A stretch of DNA of 64,000 nt, from contig OZ018408.1 of assembly GCA_963969595.1 (NCBI GenBank), positions 20,209,823 to 20,273,822 on the forward strand. Reading direction: 5' to 3'. Made by a program: the position numbers and the translations under genes. Each line of letters starts with the position of its first letter. Position 1 is the first letter of the stretch. The DNA comes from Neckera pumila. Its lineage: Eukaryota > Streptophyta > Bryopsida > Hypnales > Neckeraceae. The notes under the pieces are model-generated. The model searched no databases. It had not been told where the DNA came from and was given only the letters and a program-made list of their open reading frames with translations. Below are positions 10,950 through 22,963 of the stretch, piece by piece.

Positions 10950-12180
10950 GATTAAACAATGTATTTTTTTTGGCAATATAGCGATTTTTGAAAGCTCACA
11001 ATGCAATGTACCCAAAAGTGGTTGCACACACATTGGAAAGCCTTGCCGACCGAGAAAAACAAAAAGCCGTTGATTGTACAAAAAAACAAAATGAACCCCC
11101 CTCTGCCCGCCGTTGATGAACCACTTGCCTGAGAGATGGTTGGGCGGTTCCGCCTCAGACGCCTCTTCGTGATTGGAGCCTCATATTGTCTTTGTCTTCC
11201 TCTTCCTAGTCGGAGCCCCTCACCCCTCTTCCTCTTCGTATTCAAAAAGAGTCGAACAACCCTACGTTGAAATCCCCCGTGTTGCCAATAAACAGCCATC
11301 GCTGTAGAGCTGCATGGGAAAAAAGTGAACAGTTAATGAAGCCGCCCGATTCAAATAGGGTTTGGAGAGTTTCGGCGATCAGGGGTGTAGTTGTTGTTTT
11401 GAATGCACCTCAGGGAGTTTTGTTGAATTTTTTGCAAACGGTGAAATGTAGGGTTTCAAATAGGCGAGCAATAGCAAAGCTTCTGCCTTGGAGAGTTCAC
11501 AATTTTGACTTGATTGAGACCTGAAAATTGCCGTTGCTGACGTTGTCTTGGACGCCGGATCTTGAAATGAGAATCATTGGCATGTTCATGCAGGCGTTGT
11601 TGAGAGTTCAAGTGCCTGGCGTGTGGGCATGGGCTGCGTAAGAATTCGGGTGGAGGTTGGATTTGGACTTGGACGGTAGATTTGAAGATTTGTCGTGTTT
11701 CCTTGTTTTTGGAATTTTGTACTTCGGTTCCTTAATTTATAGAAATAGAGGTTGGAATTCCAACCAATTTCAGCAGAAAGTGCGTATTCTTGCTATTTAT
11801 TAGTATGTTTCATTGTATGTTTGCATTATTGTTTAATGCTTGAATTTTGATGTATACATTGTGTACATGATGCTTAGTGTGCTTAGTGTTGCCGTTTAGG
11901 TTTAGATTTTGGTAATGTACAGAGTGTGAAATTGTCAGAAGTACTCCTGGCTTGATCCAGCCATCTTGTTTGTAAATTGCAACTTAGTATGTGAACTTTG
12001 TTACATGCTTACTTTTGTCAATGAATTGTGAATTGAAGAAGTTTCTTTTACAGGGTGGTCATGTTGCAAAGCAAATGGTGACACCAAATGCACTGGCTAG
12101 ACTCCAAAGTCACTTTAAATTATCAAGTTTTGACTTATTGGTTTTGTTTGCAAGCTCTGAGTCTGCAAAATGAAGGTGAC
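10950..12180. other. Gene-like island, unrecognised
   Basis: Between about 11060 and 11700 the composition shifts to markedly higher GC with many CpG steps, unlike its neighbours, resembling a promoter/first-exon region. Short open frames exist on both strands (plus 11267-11524, minus 10952-11299), none with a domain I recognise. A plausible acceptor (CTTTTACAG, ending near 12053) precedes an open stretch reading GGHVAKQMVTPNALARLQ and ending TGA near 12173, and GCTGCGTAAGAAT near 11636 could be a donor. This may be the 5' part of a host gene, a non-coding RNA or captured gene debris. No function can be assigned. Confidence 0.3.
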
Positions 12181-13129
12181 TTGTGCTTTCTTGAGGATCT
12201 GCTTTGTTTGAGTCCATGCAATATATTTTGTGCATTCTTTGAGAAGTATCATTTAGTCTACGCAGGTCGTACATTCTAAGATGCAGAAAGAAAATAAAGT
12301 AAATGTCTCCTTATATCAACAATTATGCTCGGAGGTTGGAAGAAGCAAGCAAATGGAAGCAATTTGGCTTCTGACAAATAAACAAGTTGCTTTGTTGCGA
12401 GAATTCAATAAATTAGTTTTTACCATTTGTTTTTCTAGAATGCAAAGTGGGAACTTCTTTTTTCCAACAAACAATTTTATGTGTATTGCTTTGGGAATTT
12501 TGCAATCTAAAAGTTTGACATTCAATACATAAATGCCTTGTGTATCCTTCTGGAAAAGCTTAACAACGAATGGAATAATGCCACGTATACTCTTTTTGAA
12601 AATGATCTATGTTTGTCTTTGAAAATGGACATTCTCTCGCAATCAACTCAAAAGAGGCATTAATTGCCTACCCCCATACATAGAAAAATTCACTATATTT
12701 TTTGAATTTTTTTGAGGATGTGAGGACAAGGAGTACATTGCTACTCCACCAGTTTTTTTTCCAGTTTCATTTGTCCATGAGGAGTTATGGGGAAAATGTC
12801 ATTTTCAATAGACAGGGGCCAACATGGGCAAGGTTATTTACACAAGAGCAAAGATTGCAATACCATGCCCAAAAGATTTTGGATAGGGCAATGGATAGGC
12901 TTTCAGCCTAGTCTGGGTAGTGTACTTCACTAACATTTTTTTTGAACTCATAAATTTATCACAATATAGAAAGAGGTAGTGGCAAGGAGGCAACTGCTTT
13001 GTAGCTTCCATTGGCCTAACGGGACAGTTATTTTTTACTTCCACATTTGAAAATAAGGAAATTCAAACATTAAAAGAATTGATTTGGTTAAATGCAAATT
13101 TTTTATTTGACAAACTACCATCCCCAAAA
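12181..13129. other. Intergenic, nothing recognised
   Basis: Several short open frames with no recognisable domain; no paired repeats noticed. Confidence 0.35.
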
Positions 13130-13870
13130 AAAATTGATGGTAAAATGAAGCAATTGATTCATTGATGTTTGTAAGAATGGAGGGCGGAGAGGTCATTTTT
13201 ATAATCAATTCATTGTCCATCATGAATTGTCAAAGGATATGGGGTCATTTGAAGAAGAGAGCTTGATTGCTCATTGTCAAAACATAGAAATTGTGTTCTT
13301 AGTGGAATTCTAGACCTCATTTTGGCATTGTAGAATAACTTTTTCCAAAAACTTTGAACTAAAAAAAATTGGAAAATCAAGGTAACCTTCATTTCCAAAA
13401 ACCCGTTTGCAATTTTGAGCCTCTAAAAATTTATGGACAAAATTCAAAGAAGATGCTTGAAAATGTCAAAGAAAATGTCCCTTTTGACCCCTCTTTGAAT
13501 TTGTCCATAACTTTAAATTGGAAACTTGAAATCTCAAATTTTTTTGGAGACAAAAGTTATCTTGATTTTCCAAATTTTTTTAATTCAAAGTTTCTTGTAA
13601 AAAATTATTCTACTATGCCAAATGAGGCCTAAAATTCTAATTCAAATACAATTCCTACTTTTCACTTAACCATGAGTGGTTGAGATCCAAATAATTCTAA
13701 TTCACATATATCAAATGGATTGTTGTACCTCATATCACCCCACTTGTATAGAGATCTTCTCTACTCATCTCTAATCACACAAAATAAGTAGATTTACAAG
13801 CTATGGGAGATAGCTACCAAGTATTTTGATTTCCTTCAAATTTAATGTTGAATATCCTAACATTTTATTT
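13130..13870. repeat. Foldback repeat, uninterrupted copy (empty-site reference)
   Basis: The central part folds on itself: a left arm of about 13290-13425 (CTAGACCTCATTTTGGCAT, TAGAATAACTTTTTCC) pairs with a right arm of about 13525-13660 (CTATGCCAAATGAGGCC). The flanks from about 13130 to 13870 are also similar to the copy at 48290-50770, which carries two TTAA-element insertions. Here both sites are empty. The right one is TTCACTTAACCATGAG with a single TTAA at 13666-13669. The left one is CTTTGAACTAAAAA near 13353, whose paired arm (13576-13590) keeps the TTAA. No coding capacity. Confidence 0.75.
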
Positions 13871-14339
13871 CATGGAGTGAAGAACACCTTCAAAATCATA
13901 GGGAGCATTATACAGTGCTAGGATTCAAGATGAATTGGGCTTTTCTAACTGTGACCCAGCCTCCTTCCATGGTAGGCCTAATATGCCCAAATGTCATTTT
14001 CCTCAGCTTTGACATAGATTGATGAAGCTTGTCAGATTTGATATTTTGGGCAATTTTTTCTTTTGCTAGGTCTAGTTGAAACATACAATTCCATCATTCA
14101 CATTTTGAAGAAATTACTGCAATGTGCAAGTCATAAATTGTTGGAAAAAGGGCATTGTATGATACTTTTCTTGAAGCTAGTTTCCTATTAGAATTTTTTG
14201 ATACATGTTCTCCAATTTTAACTGTTATAAAATTTTTTAATATGTGGCTAAGTTTTTTACAAAAAGAAAGCAAAAAAATTGAAGCAAAAAATTGAAATTA
14301 ACTTATGTAAAAGCCTCCCCAAATCAGAGCTATTTTGAA
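13871..14339. other. Intergenic, nothing recognised
   Basis: AT-rich. It may contain the decayed remainder of the TTAA-element fragment that ends at 14563, but I could not align it. Confidence 0.35.
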
Positions 14340-14563
14340 TTTGGATGCCTCCAAAAAACATTTTTTTCAACTTCAAACACTGTAATCTCCCAATCTGTTT
14401 GGTCAAAACCTTCCATGTTTTTATTAGATCTAATGAAGTAGTCTAATATTAGATTTTACTTGTAGGATGCACCAAGATTTCATTTGTCATTTTGGAGGGG
14501 CCTTTGCCATTGAAAGGCCCATATTGAGTGTTTCTTGGTGAAACATAGTTCAAGAACTTTAGG
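14340..14563 (-). mobile_element. TTAA element left-end fragment, diverged
   Basis: Read on the minus strand it starts TTAA (14564-14567), CCCTAAAGTTCTTGAACTATG, TTTCACCAAGAAACACTC, followed by a diverged core module (CAATCTGTTTGGTCAAAA near 14390). That is the left end of subfamily A. Only about 220 bp can be aligned. Confidence 0.6.
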
Positions 14564-14567
14564 GTTA

Positions 14568-15429
14568 AGGGTTGATCCTAAAAGGGTTGCCATACAAGTG
14601 TCTTGCTTTATTGATCAAACCTATTTACATATGGAGTATACATGCATTTCTTCATATTTGATGGAATCTTTATTCACTTTGGTGAGGCTATAGTTTTTAG
14701 TTTTTAATTTGTTTTTTAATTTGATTTTGATAATATTGTTGATGTGCAAAAAAAATTAATACAGTGACATTGAGCAAGATAGGAAGAGAATTGCATATTT
14801 CAATTGTATTTGTAGCTGCCAACTTTTTATATTGCAATCAATTTCCAATTTTATTCTTCCATGCAACAAATGTGAACTTTGACTATCACAACATGCGTCC
14901 ATGTGATCTTATTTTCATGAAAAAAAATTCATACTAATTCAAGTATGCAATTGCCCTCCAACTTGTATTTAAAGTGATATTTTCAAAATCATTAGAAACT
15001 TATTTATGCAATCAACTGGTATGTTTACTTACCATGACCAATACTACACAACAACATAAATTTTTCTATTATGTTATTTTTTTTATATAAATACATTTGA
15101 GTCCTTATTTAAGGATTAAGAAAGGGGTCCTAATAGTGTCCCATCCCAAGCTTGATTTGGGATTTTTCAAGCACATATCTTGAAATATTTTTTAGTCAAT
15201 TTACCTTCAGAGACAAATAGATGTTGCATCTAATCAACTTTTATATATAATTTTTTGAACTTGACTTGGAATTATTATAAATTCTTTAATTTCAAAATGG
15301 AATAAGACTCTAAAATGACTTTACTTTGAAACTTTCACCTTTGATACATTTGGATTTCCTTACATCTACCCTAATATTAGAAAATATTTTTAGAAATTAG
15401 AATATTGATTTTTTAAGTATTTTTTTGAT
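14568..15429. other. Intergenic, nothing recognised
   Basis: AT-rich. The left part of the TTAA element whose right end lies at 15641 should be here but is not recognisable. Confidence 0.35.
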
Positions 15430-15641
15430 CCACCCAGGCTGCCCAAAGATCAATGAAAATTACATATCATCTAATAACGTTTTAAGCATGTAGTCCAAAG
15501 TAATGAAAATTGTTGGGCCTTAAAGCTACTCCTTGGGCACATCTTGTTTGAAAATTTCAAAGAAAAGAAATAAAAATTATGTTTGTAGTGAGCTGCCAAA
15601 ATTGTTATATTGCCAAGAAACAATGTTTGGTCTTTTAGGGG
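15430..15641 (+). mobile_element. TTAA element right-end fragment, subfamily A2
   Basis: About 210 bp matching the right end of the element at 27386-28311: CAGGCTGCCCAAAGATCAATG, TTGTTGGGCCTTAAAGCTAC, then TTTGGTCTTTTAGGGG and TTAA at 15642-15645. The left part is missing or too diverged to see. Confidence 0.7.
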
Positions 15642-15645
15642 TTAA

Positions 15646-16085
15646 AGAATGTCTAAAATTCCCTATCAACTTTGATGGATGACTTGGTCTCTCCAAAAAT
15701 CAAGCAAGACAATGTTTTACTTCAAAACCTCATTCATTTTAGGGCATATAGGCTTCTAAGCATAAAGAATCACATGCATGCCATAGAACAATTTAATAAA
15801 TAATCCAAAACTTAAAGAAATCTAATGAACTTGGTGATGTCAAAGTGGTTCCAACGTTCTAACTCAAGGTATTTTAACCCCGAGTTATGAGTGAAAAGAC
15901 ATATGAAGAGTATAGATACTACGGTATATAAAGGTCTGATTTGGCATTCAAGTGCCGCAATTGAATTTCCACGTCAAATTCGTAGGATACCTTATCATCT
16001 TATACCAATCTTATACCATTCACAAGATGACATGTGGCACTTTTAACAAAATTGACTTAATTTTTGCCAAATTTGATCTTCACAT
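15646..16085. other. Intergenic, nothing recognised
   Basis: No gene or paired repeat noticed. Confidence 0.35.
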
Positions 16086-16306
16086 CACTACAAGAGAAAG
16101 GGGTGTTTTTAATGAGTTTCTAAGTATAGTCCTACACACATGATTTTAAGTAATGACTTTTAAAGAGATTTTCAACAAAATTTTACTTAAATACATGTGT
16201 TTTAAGTAAAATTTTGCTGAAAATCTCCTTGAAGGTCATTACTTAAAATCATGTATCTAGGACTATACTTAAAAACTCATTTAAAACACCCCTTTCTCTT
16301 GTAGTG
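16086..16306. mobile_element. CACTA-type foldback MITE
   Basis: A 221-bp near-perfect palindrome: CACTACAAGAGAAAGGGGTG ... CACCCCTTTCTCTTGTAGTG. The pairing continues to the middle (TAAGTAATGAC / GTCATTACTTA, AAATTTTACTTAA / TTAAGTAAAATTTT). CACTACAAGAR ends are characteristic of CACTA-superfamily MITEs in plants. No clear 3-bp duplication was read at the flanks. A half copy lies at 7967-8069. Confidence 0.8.
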
Positions 16307-16375
16307 AAATTGCATACGGTATGCATCCAAAGTTATATGCACCCCAATGTCCCTAATCTCCTTGTGTTCTATGGT

Positions 16376-16480
16376 ACACATACAGATATGCATATAGGTA
16401 CATGGGTATAGATACATGTACACAATACATACATATGTATATGGATACAGCTACAGGTTGATGAATACAAATACATGTAT
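16376..16480. repeat. Degenerate ATACATAT microsatellite
   Basis: Imperfect tandem GTACACATACAGATATGCAT-type units built from ATACAT/ATGTAT words. Confidence 0.5.
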
Positions 16481-16699
16481 GGATTTCACAAGAATGTATT
16501 GCCCCATATCATTTGAAACTGTGAACTCAATCATCTTTTTATATCAGATTTTTGACTTCACATTGAAGAGCCTGTTGGGAGGAGGCTTACCCAACAACTG
16601 CAGTAACTTTTTGAATGCTCCCATGTGTCCAGAATGGGACATGGACAGGGGGGCCATGTCCCTGCACGCAATGTGCACAAGCGACACTATGTACTAATA

Positions 16700-16806
16700 C
16701 TATTGTACCTCCGTTTTGGAAATAGTATATCCATTCTCAATGCAATCACCACAAAGAATGCACCACAAAGAATGGATACATGACTATTTTTGAACAGAGG
16801 TAGTAG
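16700..16806. mobile_element. Stowaway-like MITE
   Basis: A 107-bp element with inverted ends CTATTGTACCTCCGTTTTGG / TTGAACAGAGGTAGTAG and an inner pair TATCCATTCT / AGAATGGATA, flanked by TA at 16698-16699 and 16807-16808. ACCTCCGTT-type ends with a TA duplication match Stowaway (Tc1/mariner-derived) MITEs. Confidence 0.65.
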
Positions 16807-17233
16807 TACCTAACCAATAAAGTAGGTAGTTGCAACACTTTGATCGATAAAACATATGAGTTTGAATAACTTGTCTAGGTTGGAAATGCTCAAAAGGATC
16901 TGTAAAGGTTTGAATTGCTCAAAAGGGGTTTCAAGAGGATTCTTCAAAAAGGCGGAAAGGGTTGAATTGCTCAAAAGGGATCTGAAGAGGATTCTTCAAA
17001 GTAGTAGGGCTAATTCTTCAATCTCATTACAACAAGAATATTCATGTCACATCACCCTACAATCTATGGACAAGGTTGCATAACAATGTTAATCTTTTAG
17101 TGGAGTCCTTTTGATTTCCCTTAGATGCAATACAAATTCAATGCTTTGGCAAATCATGAGGATGAGTATACAATGTTTCAAATGGCACATAATCCAATGC
17201 AAGTCATGCACAAGAGGTCCATCCAACCAATAA

Positions 17234-19931
17234 CACTAGAAGAAAATGGTATCTGCTACAACCAGCTAAAGAACAACTATTTATCCTACACAACCATTGT
17301 ATGACTACAAGCAAGGTTGTAAGCACCAAGTCCCATGTATACATTGTTGGATTGCAAGATAGTGTAGAAATGAATAGAGGATTAGAAGTCAATGACAAAA
17401 TTTGCAAAAATGATAACATTTGTATTTTTTCATCCCCTATACATTATATAAATTGATATGGACTTTGGAGCTTCAAGTGGATCCATCATGTCAATCATTA
17501 GTTGAAAAAAGCAATTGCAACTACAAAATGAATGTAATTCCACTTCAAAACAATTGGCCCAAGAGCATTTTAACATATTTGTGTAATACATTGTTGTAGT
17601 TGTAAAGCAATTGTACAATTGTCATTAAGTATTCATTATAGACATTGTAACCTAACAGCTACAGGTTTGATACTTTGATATGAAGATTGACAACTAGGAT
17701 TCCATGGTTCTTCTTCAAAGTTAGGAACCCCTAAATCGCTTCCTTCTATTGTCGCCCTACACTCTTGTTCTTCCCCCTCATTGTTGTGGTTGCCTCTTGT
17801 TTTTCTAACATATGTTTGTTATTCTCCCTCTTAGCATGATGTCATTTCCTTGCCACAATTACTCTTACTCATTATAATCACAAAATTGTACTTGTTCTCT
17901 TCTATTTTTATAACTTGCAATTTGCTTTTTCTCTTGTCACACCATTCTTGTTTAGAATCCTGCAATTTATAATGTTGAAAACTTGTAAATCACTTAGTGC
18001 TAGTAATTACAACATTAGATGAGTAGATGGACTTTGGTTTGTAAGTATGAATGTGCTGAAAGGTAGAAAAGAGTAATATGTGTTTATTTAGTTTGAAGGA
18101 ATTTATGCCTTTGTATGTACAATGTGCCAAGAATACAAGTGGACATCTGTGAAATCATGTCTAGCTCTATATTATGTATAGCGCATGCATTGATCATTGC
18201 AATTCTTATTCGGGTGCTCACTCATGTTGAATATATTTATGACTTTATTGCAACTACAATGTCATTCCTACTTTTAAGTTGTTTCAATCATTTTTTCAAT
18301 TGTTGTCAAAGGTGTATGTAATTGTCACCTAGTTAGTGTTGTCACAAAGAAGTTGTATTTCAATCATTCAACAGTTAACCCCTAAAGTTCCATGACTATG
18401 TTTTCATCAAAAAATGCTCAAAAATTGTCAATTTTAGTACAAGTACAGAATTTTTGGAATTTTTTTTTTGACACATGTAACTATAGGATCTAATAGTATG
18501 CTGACTTGAGAACGTGTGGTAAAAATTTCAGAAATTTTCACCACATAGATTGCAAGATACAAGCATTTAAATTCACTGAAATCATTTTTTGGGCCCTGCA
18601 AAAAACAGGGCAGTTGCACTTCACAAGCTTAATTTTTGATGAAAAAATGTCCAAATGATGGTGCTTCTTTGGATTCTTTTTTCTAGACAAGTTGGATACA
18701 TACTTGAAAATTTTCACTTCATTTGGAATTGTCCAACATATAGGAAAAAAATAGTAAGTAGATAATAGTAGTGAATCATTCAGAATACTAAATTTTTAAG
18801 AACTTAATTATAGAATTAAAAAATGCCAATCCCAATGGTTGCAATGTTGTCATTAATAACTTACATCTTAGAATTTTATTTTTTTCAAAAATATTGAAAA
18901 TTGAGTAAAATAAAGGACTTCAAAGTTTATTTTAGAATAGAGAATCTATAACTGCTTGCAAACTAAAAATCTTCATAATTTTTGATTCATTGATCAAAAT
19001 GGGATGATTCAAAGCTTTCCACATATATATAACTTTATTAAACCAATTTCAAATATTTTTTTTTGAAAAAAGTGATTTTTTCACATCTGCCCGAACTGCC
19101 CAATTACAAAAAATAGTAACATATTAAGCCATAAGTTTTTACTCACATTTCCAAATGTCGTGAAATTTAGTGCATATGAAAGATATTCCTCACGCCCACC
19201 TTCTATTAAAATTTCAGCCTAACGTATGGAAATTTCTAGTCACAAGTACCTGCCCAAAATTTCTATACAACCAAAAAACACATGCCGATCCTTTAGGGGT
19301 TAAAGAATGACCTTGGAATGAATTCATTCCACTTTCATCACTGGAAAAACAACTATTGTAGTTGAAAATCAAGGTGTTGATGTACATTGCAACTCCATTG
19401 TTATTGGGAGTTGACTAAAAAGTCAACGCAAACATCCCATGCACCATTCAGAAATAACTACAAACAACTATTAGAATGTTTTTATATAATTTATCATAAA
19501 AAAAATTGGAGGTAAAAAAAATGTTTAAATTATTTAAAAAAAAACAAAAAACTCCACCAACATCCAATACAACTTTGCCACACCACTCCGTCATAGGAAA
19601 TTTGATGTGGATCATAGTTGTTTTTCAATGTGACTACTTTTCTATTGCTACAATTGAAAACGCTTGATGTACAAGTTTGCACATAGTAGCAGAAATGTTG
19701 ATGTGGAAGTGAATGTTGCAACACTAAATACAATACTGTGGTTGTATTTGTTGATGAACTTCCAACTAAGCTAACAAATGATAAATAATCCCTTTGTCTT
19801 CATGACTACGTTTTGAAGTATGACTTGTTTATAGTGACTATACTCCTTGGATTAGCACTAGTTGCACATGTCCCCTACGATTCAAAAAAAAGTTGTAAAT
19901 GTAGTATAAAGAACCTCATTTTCTTCTAGTA
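17234..19931. mobile_element. CACTA-like non-autonomous element (candidate)
   Basis: The left end CACTAGAAGAAAATG and right end CATTTTCTTCTAGTA are inverse complements at 14 of 15 positions, and both ends are flanked by TAA (17231-17233, 19932-19934), the 3-bp duplication expected of CACTA elements. The subterminal regions are rich in CTACAAC / GTTGTAG words in both orientations. The TTAA element at 18379-19299 sits inside, leaving about 1.77 kb of its own sequence with no transposase. Terminal matches this short can arise by chance, so confidence is moderate. Confidence 0.5.
18379..19299 (+). mobile_element. TTAA element, subfamily A
   Basis: A 921-bp copy with intact ends: TTAA 18375-18378, CCCCTAAAGTTCCATGACTA ... 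CGATCCTTTAGGGG, TTAA 19300-19303. Core block ACTATAGGATCTAATAG near 18480; GGGCAG near 18608; inverted modules in the right half. No coding capacity. It is inserted in the CACTA-like element at 17234-19931. Confidence 0.9.
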
Positions 19932-19934
19932 TAA

Positions 19935-21090
19935 TTTATGAAGAATTGTGATGAACAATATAACTATATGCACTTGTAGGTATCTCAAAAGAAATCATAC
20001 CACTTTTCCAGATTTGGTGGGAAGGTGTGAATAGTCCCAATGAACAATATTATATACATTCAAGATTTTCTAAATTGAAAGGAGTCTTGATTCATGAGAC
20101 GCTTAGGGCCCTTGCTTTGAAGTTCAATAATGTTATAGCATTAATAGAAAAGAAGTATTTGAGTACTAAAGAATAGTGTGAGAGTATGTTGCCAAAGGTC
20201 CATGTGGAACCAAATTGTGACCACTCTCATCTCAATTTGACCTTTACTTATGCATGGGGGGATTAGCTCTTCAATCAGCATGTGTGAGACACTACTTTGG
20301 CTCACCTTTTAGAATGTAAATAATTTAATCAAAGTGGGTGAAATTTTGTGTTGAAAAAATATTAGAAAGGAATATTAAGCCATACCAATAAATTAAGGAG
20401 TTTCATGTAAAATAGCCACACAAACTGGAAGATTAGTGTAAAAATTAGGAAATACAATTAGGAAAAAATCAATGAAAAATTCTAGGAAAAAAATAGGATT
20501 TTTATACAAAAAAGACTTTAAGCAAGACTTGATAAAGCAACCAAAATTAGGCATATGGTAAAATGATGAGAAAATGAAAATCAAAGACAACTAGTTGGAA
20601 ATTATATTAGGACTAAGTTACAAACCAAAAAATAACAAATAAAAAGATTCACAAAATTATACTGAAAACAAAATATGAGAATTAACAAATAGCACTAGAA
20701 ATAAATTAGGAACAAAAATTAGCAAAACACAAAATGTCATAGAAAATCAATCGTGAAACCAAAAATTTCATAGAAATAAATTAGGAACAAAAATATTTAT
20801 AGTAATTTAGAGTATTAACAATGAATTTAGGATAGGATGAAAGTAGAAATGAATATTAGTCCAATAATTGGATTTAATAGATGAAAATTAGGGTTTGAAG
20901 TCCTTTCTTTTGGTTTTTATGTGTGTTTTGTGTCTATAATGTTTTTGACAATGTTTTTAGAATTATGATTGTTTTGAGGCATGATTTGTTAGAAATAGAT
21001 GAGGGAACAATGTTAGAAGACTTTGTCAAGTAGATTCTCCTATTTTTGAGACAAACAAGTAAAAAATTATTAGGGTTTTGAAGAGAGATA
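19935..21090. other. Intergenic, nothing recognised
   Basis: AT-rich; short open frames lack recognisable domains. Around 20690-20790 AAATTAGGAACAAAAAT and AAAT(C)ATAGAAA words recur, giving a loosely repetitive texture. Confidence 0.35.
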
Positions 21091-21122
21091 AGGATAGAAG
21101 GTCAACTACCTACTCAAAGTGA

Positions 21123-21656
21123 GACTACAAATTTTGGCAAATAATATCAAGAGAATGGTGGGGCGGAACAAGCTAAATTTTCGGAGGATGTAGCTTGATA
21201 ATTTAGCTTTTCAATAAGCTAAATTTTGCCAAATTTAGAGCAAGGTCAAAGATGGGGTGGCTGATTTGGTGTGAGGAGGTCAATTGCCATCTTCATATAG
21301 GACCGCTAACTTTGGCAAACAAGATCAGGAGAACAATGAAGCAAAAATAATGGAAATTTTGGGAAGATATAGTTTGACAATTTATCTATCAATCTGCTAA
21401 ATCTTGCCAAATTTAGAGCAAGGTCAAAGATGGTGCAATTGATTTGGTGTGAGGAGGTTAATTGCCACCTTCAAATGGGACTGCCAACTTTGGCAAATAG
21501 TATTAGGAGAATAGTGAAGCAAAAATAGCTGAAATTTTGGGAGTATGTAGCTTGGCACATAAGCTTTTCAAAATCTAAGATTTGCTAAATTTGGAGCAAG
21601 TACAAAGATTAAGTAGTTGTTATAGCATGAGAGGGACAATTGCCCGTTAATTGTGA
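21123..21656 (+). repeat. Tandem array, three 178-bp units
   Basis: Units begin GACTACAAATTTTGGCAAAT (21123), GACCGCTAACTTTGGCAAAC (21301) and GACTGCCAACTTTGGCAAAT (21479), exactly 178 bp apart each time. Each holds TAGCTTG, GCTAAAT..TGCCAAATTTAGAG and GTGAGGAGGTCAATTGCC. A partial, more diverged unit precedes the first. No open frame spans the units. Confidence 0.85.
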
Positions 21657-21659
21657 GTT

Positions 21660-22955
21660 GAATGTGTGACCAAATGGGAATAAACAAAAATTGTTAGGAT
21701 GCATTGTGTTGCTTGATGTTACTATAGCCAAGAAAAATATTAACAAATGAATTACTTATTAAAAGTGATTCTCCAATTTGCTCAGAGTCAATGTTGCATG
21801 AATTGGGCACTATAAGTTGAATGTGGCAAAGTAAATATGAGCAATTTTGAAGCTAAATTACACTTGCCTATGCAACTTGCCTATGCCTAAGTATTTAGAT
21901 GTAAAGAGAAATTATAATTTAGGGATTGAACCATGGAGTCATGGGAAAAATGCCACATGTATGTCAATGCATGGTGAATTAGAGGGCTAGTTAGCCACTT
22001 GTGCTTGTTGTTCTTGAGTGTGTTGTGTGGATGAGCAATGTGCTAGAATTCTTAGTTAGGTCTCACTTAGGACCCATTTGGGTGTCCAAATTGTGATTTT
22101 AAAAGAAATCATGTTATAATATTCAACCTTGAGACTTAGGTTGAATTGCAAGTTCATTTGGGTCAATATATGCTTGAAGTAGTATATATTGTATGATTAT
22201 GAGGGTGACAGAATTTCTTGTTGGGAATCAATGTGGGCCCATTTGGATACCCTAGTTGCGATTTTAGAGGGATTTTGGACTAGAAACGTGCCCAACTCTA
22301 TAAGAGTCCATTACTTGGAAGGCATTTGGGGCTAGGGTCACATACACTCCCTACCAACCAATTCTAAGGGGTTCTTTTAGCCATTGTGATAAAAAAAAAC
22401 TCACAATATGATAATCAAACATGTATGAAATATTTAGAAACAAAGTTTAACCTTATAACGCTACAAATTACTCCCTTTATCCTCTAAATGACTTCAATGA
22501 ATCTGGTTGAATGGAAAATATATTTTTCACCCAATTTGTTTTTAAAGTTACTTGAACATGTTTAGAATGGATGGTGTTGAATATTTTTTCTTTGTGGTAT
22601 TATTGACTTTTCTTCAAAAGGAAACATAATAGTATATATCAAATAGCATTGGTAACAAACACATTATTGAAGACTTGAAAATACTAGATATAATCCCTTT
22701 GTATGAACTAAGGAAGTTAGACCACCTCATCTTTGGGAAGAACAAACTTGGACTTTCTTCAATTTAACAAGGAACATTTTGTAATTGGTGAATAATATTA
22801 TCTAGATGTTGAATCCTTAAATAAAAAGCCACGCCCCGTGGGCTTGACTTCAAGCAAATTCTTGATAAGAGCAACTTTAGGATATTTTTTGGAATAATTC
22901 ATCCTACTCAACCTACTTTTATAGTGAATACATTGTACTTAGACTACAAAGTCAA
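21660..22955. other. Intergenic, nothing recognised
   Basis: No gene recognised. CCCATTTGG(G/A)T words recur at about 22070, 22150 and 22228, suggesting decayed duplications. Confidence 0.35.
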
Positions 22956-22963
22956 AGCTTTAA

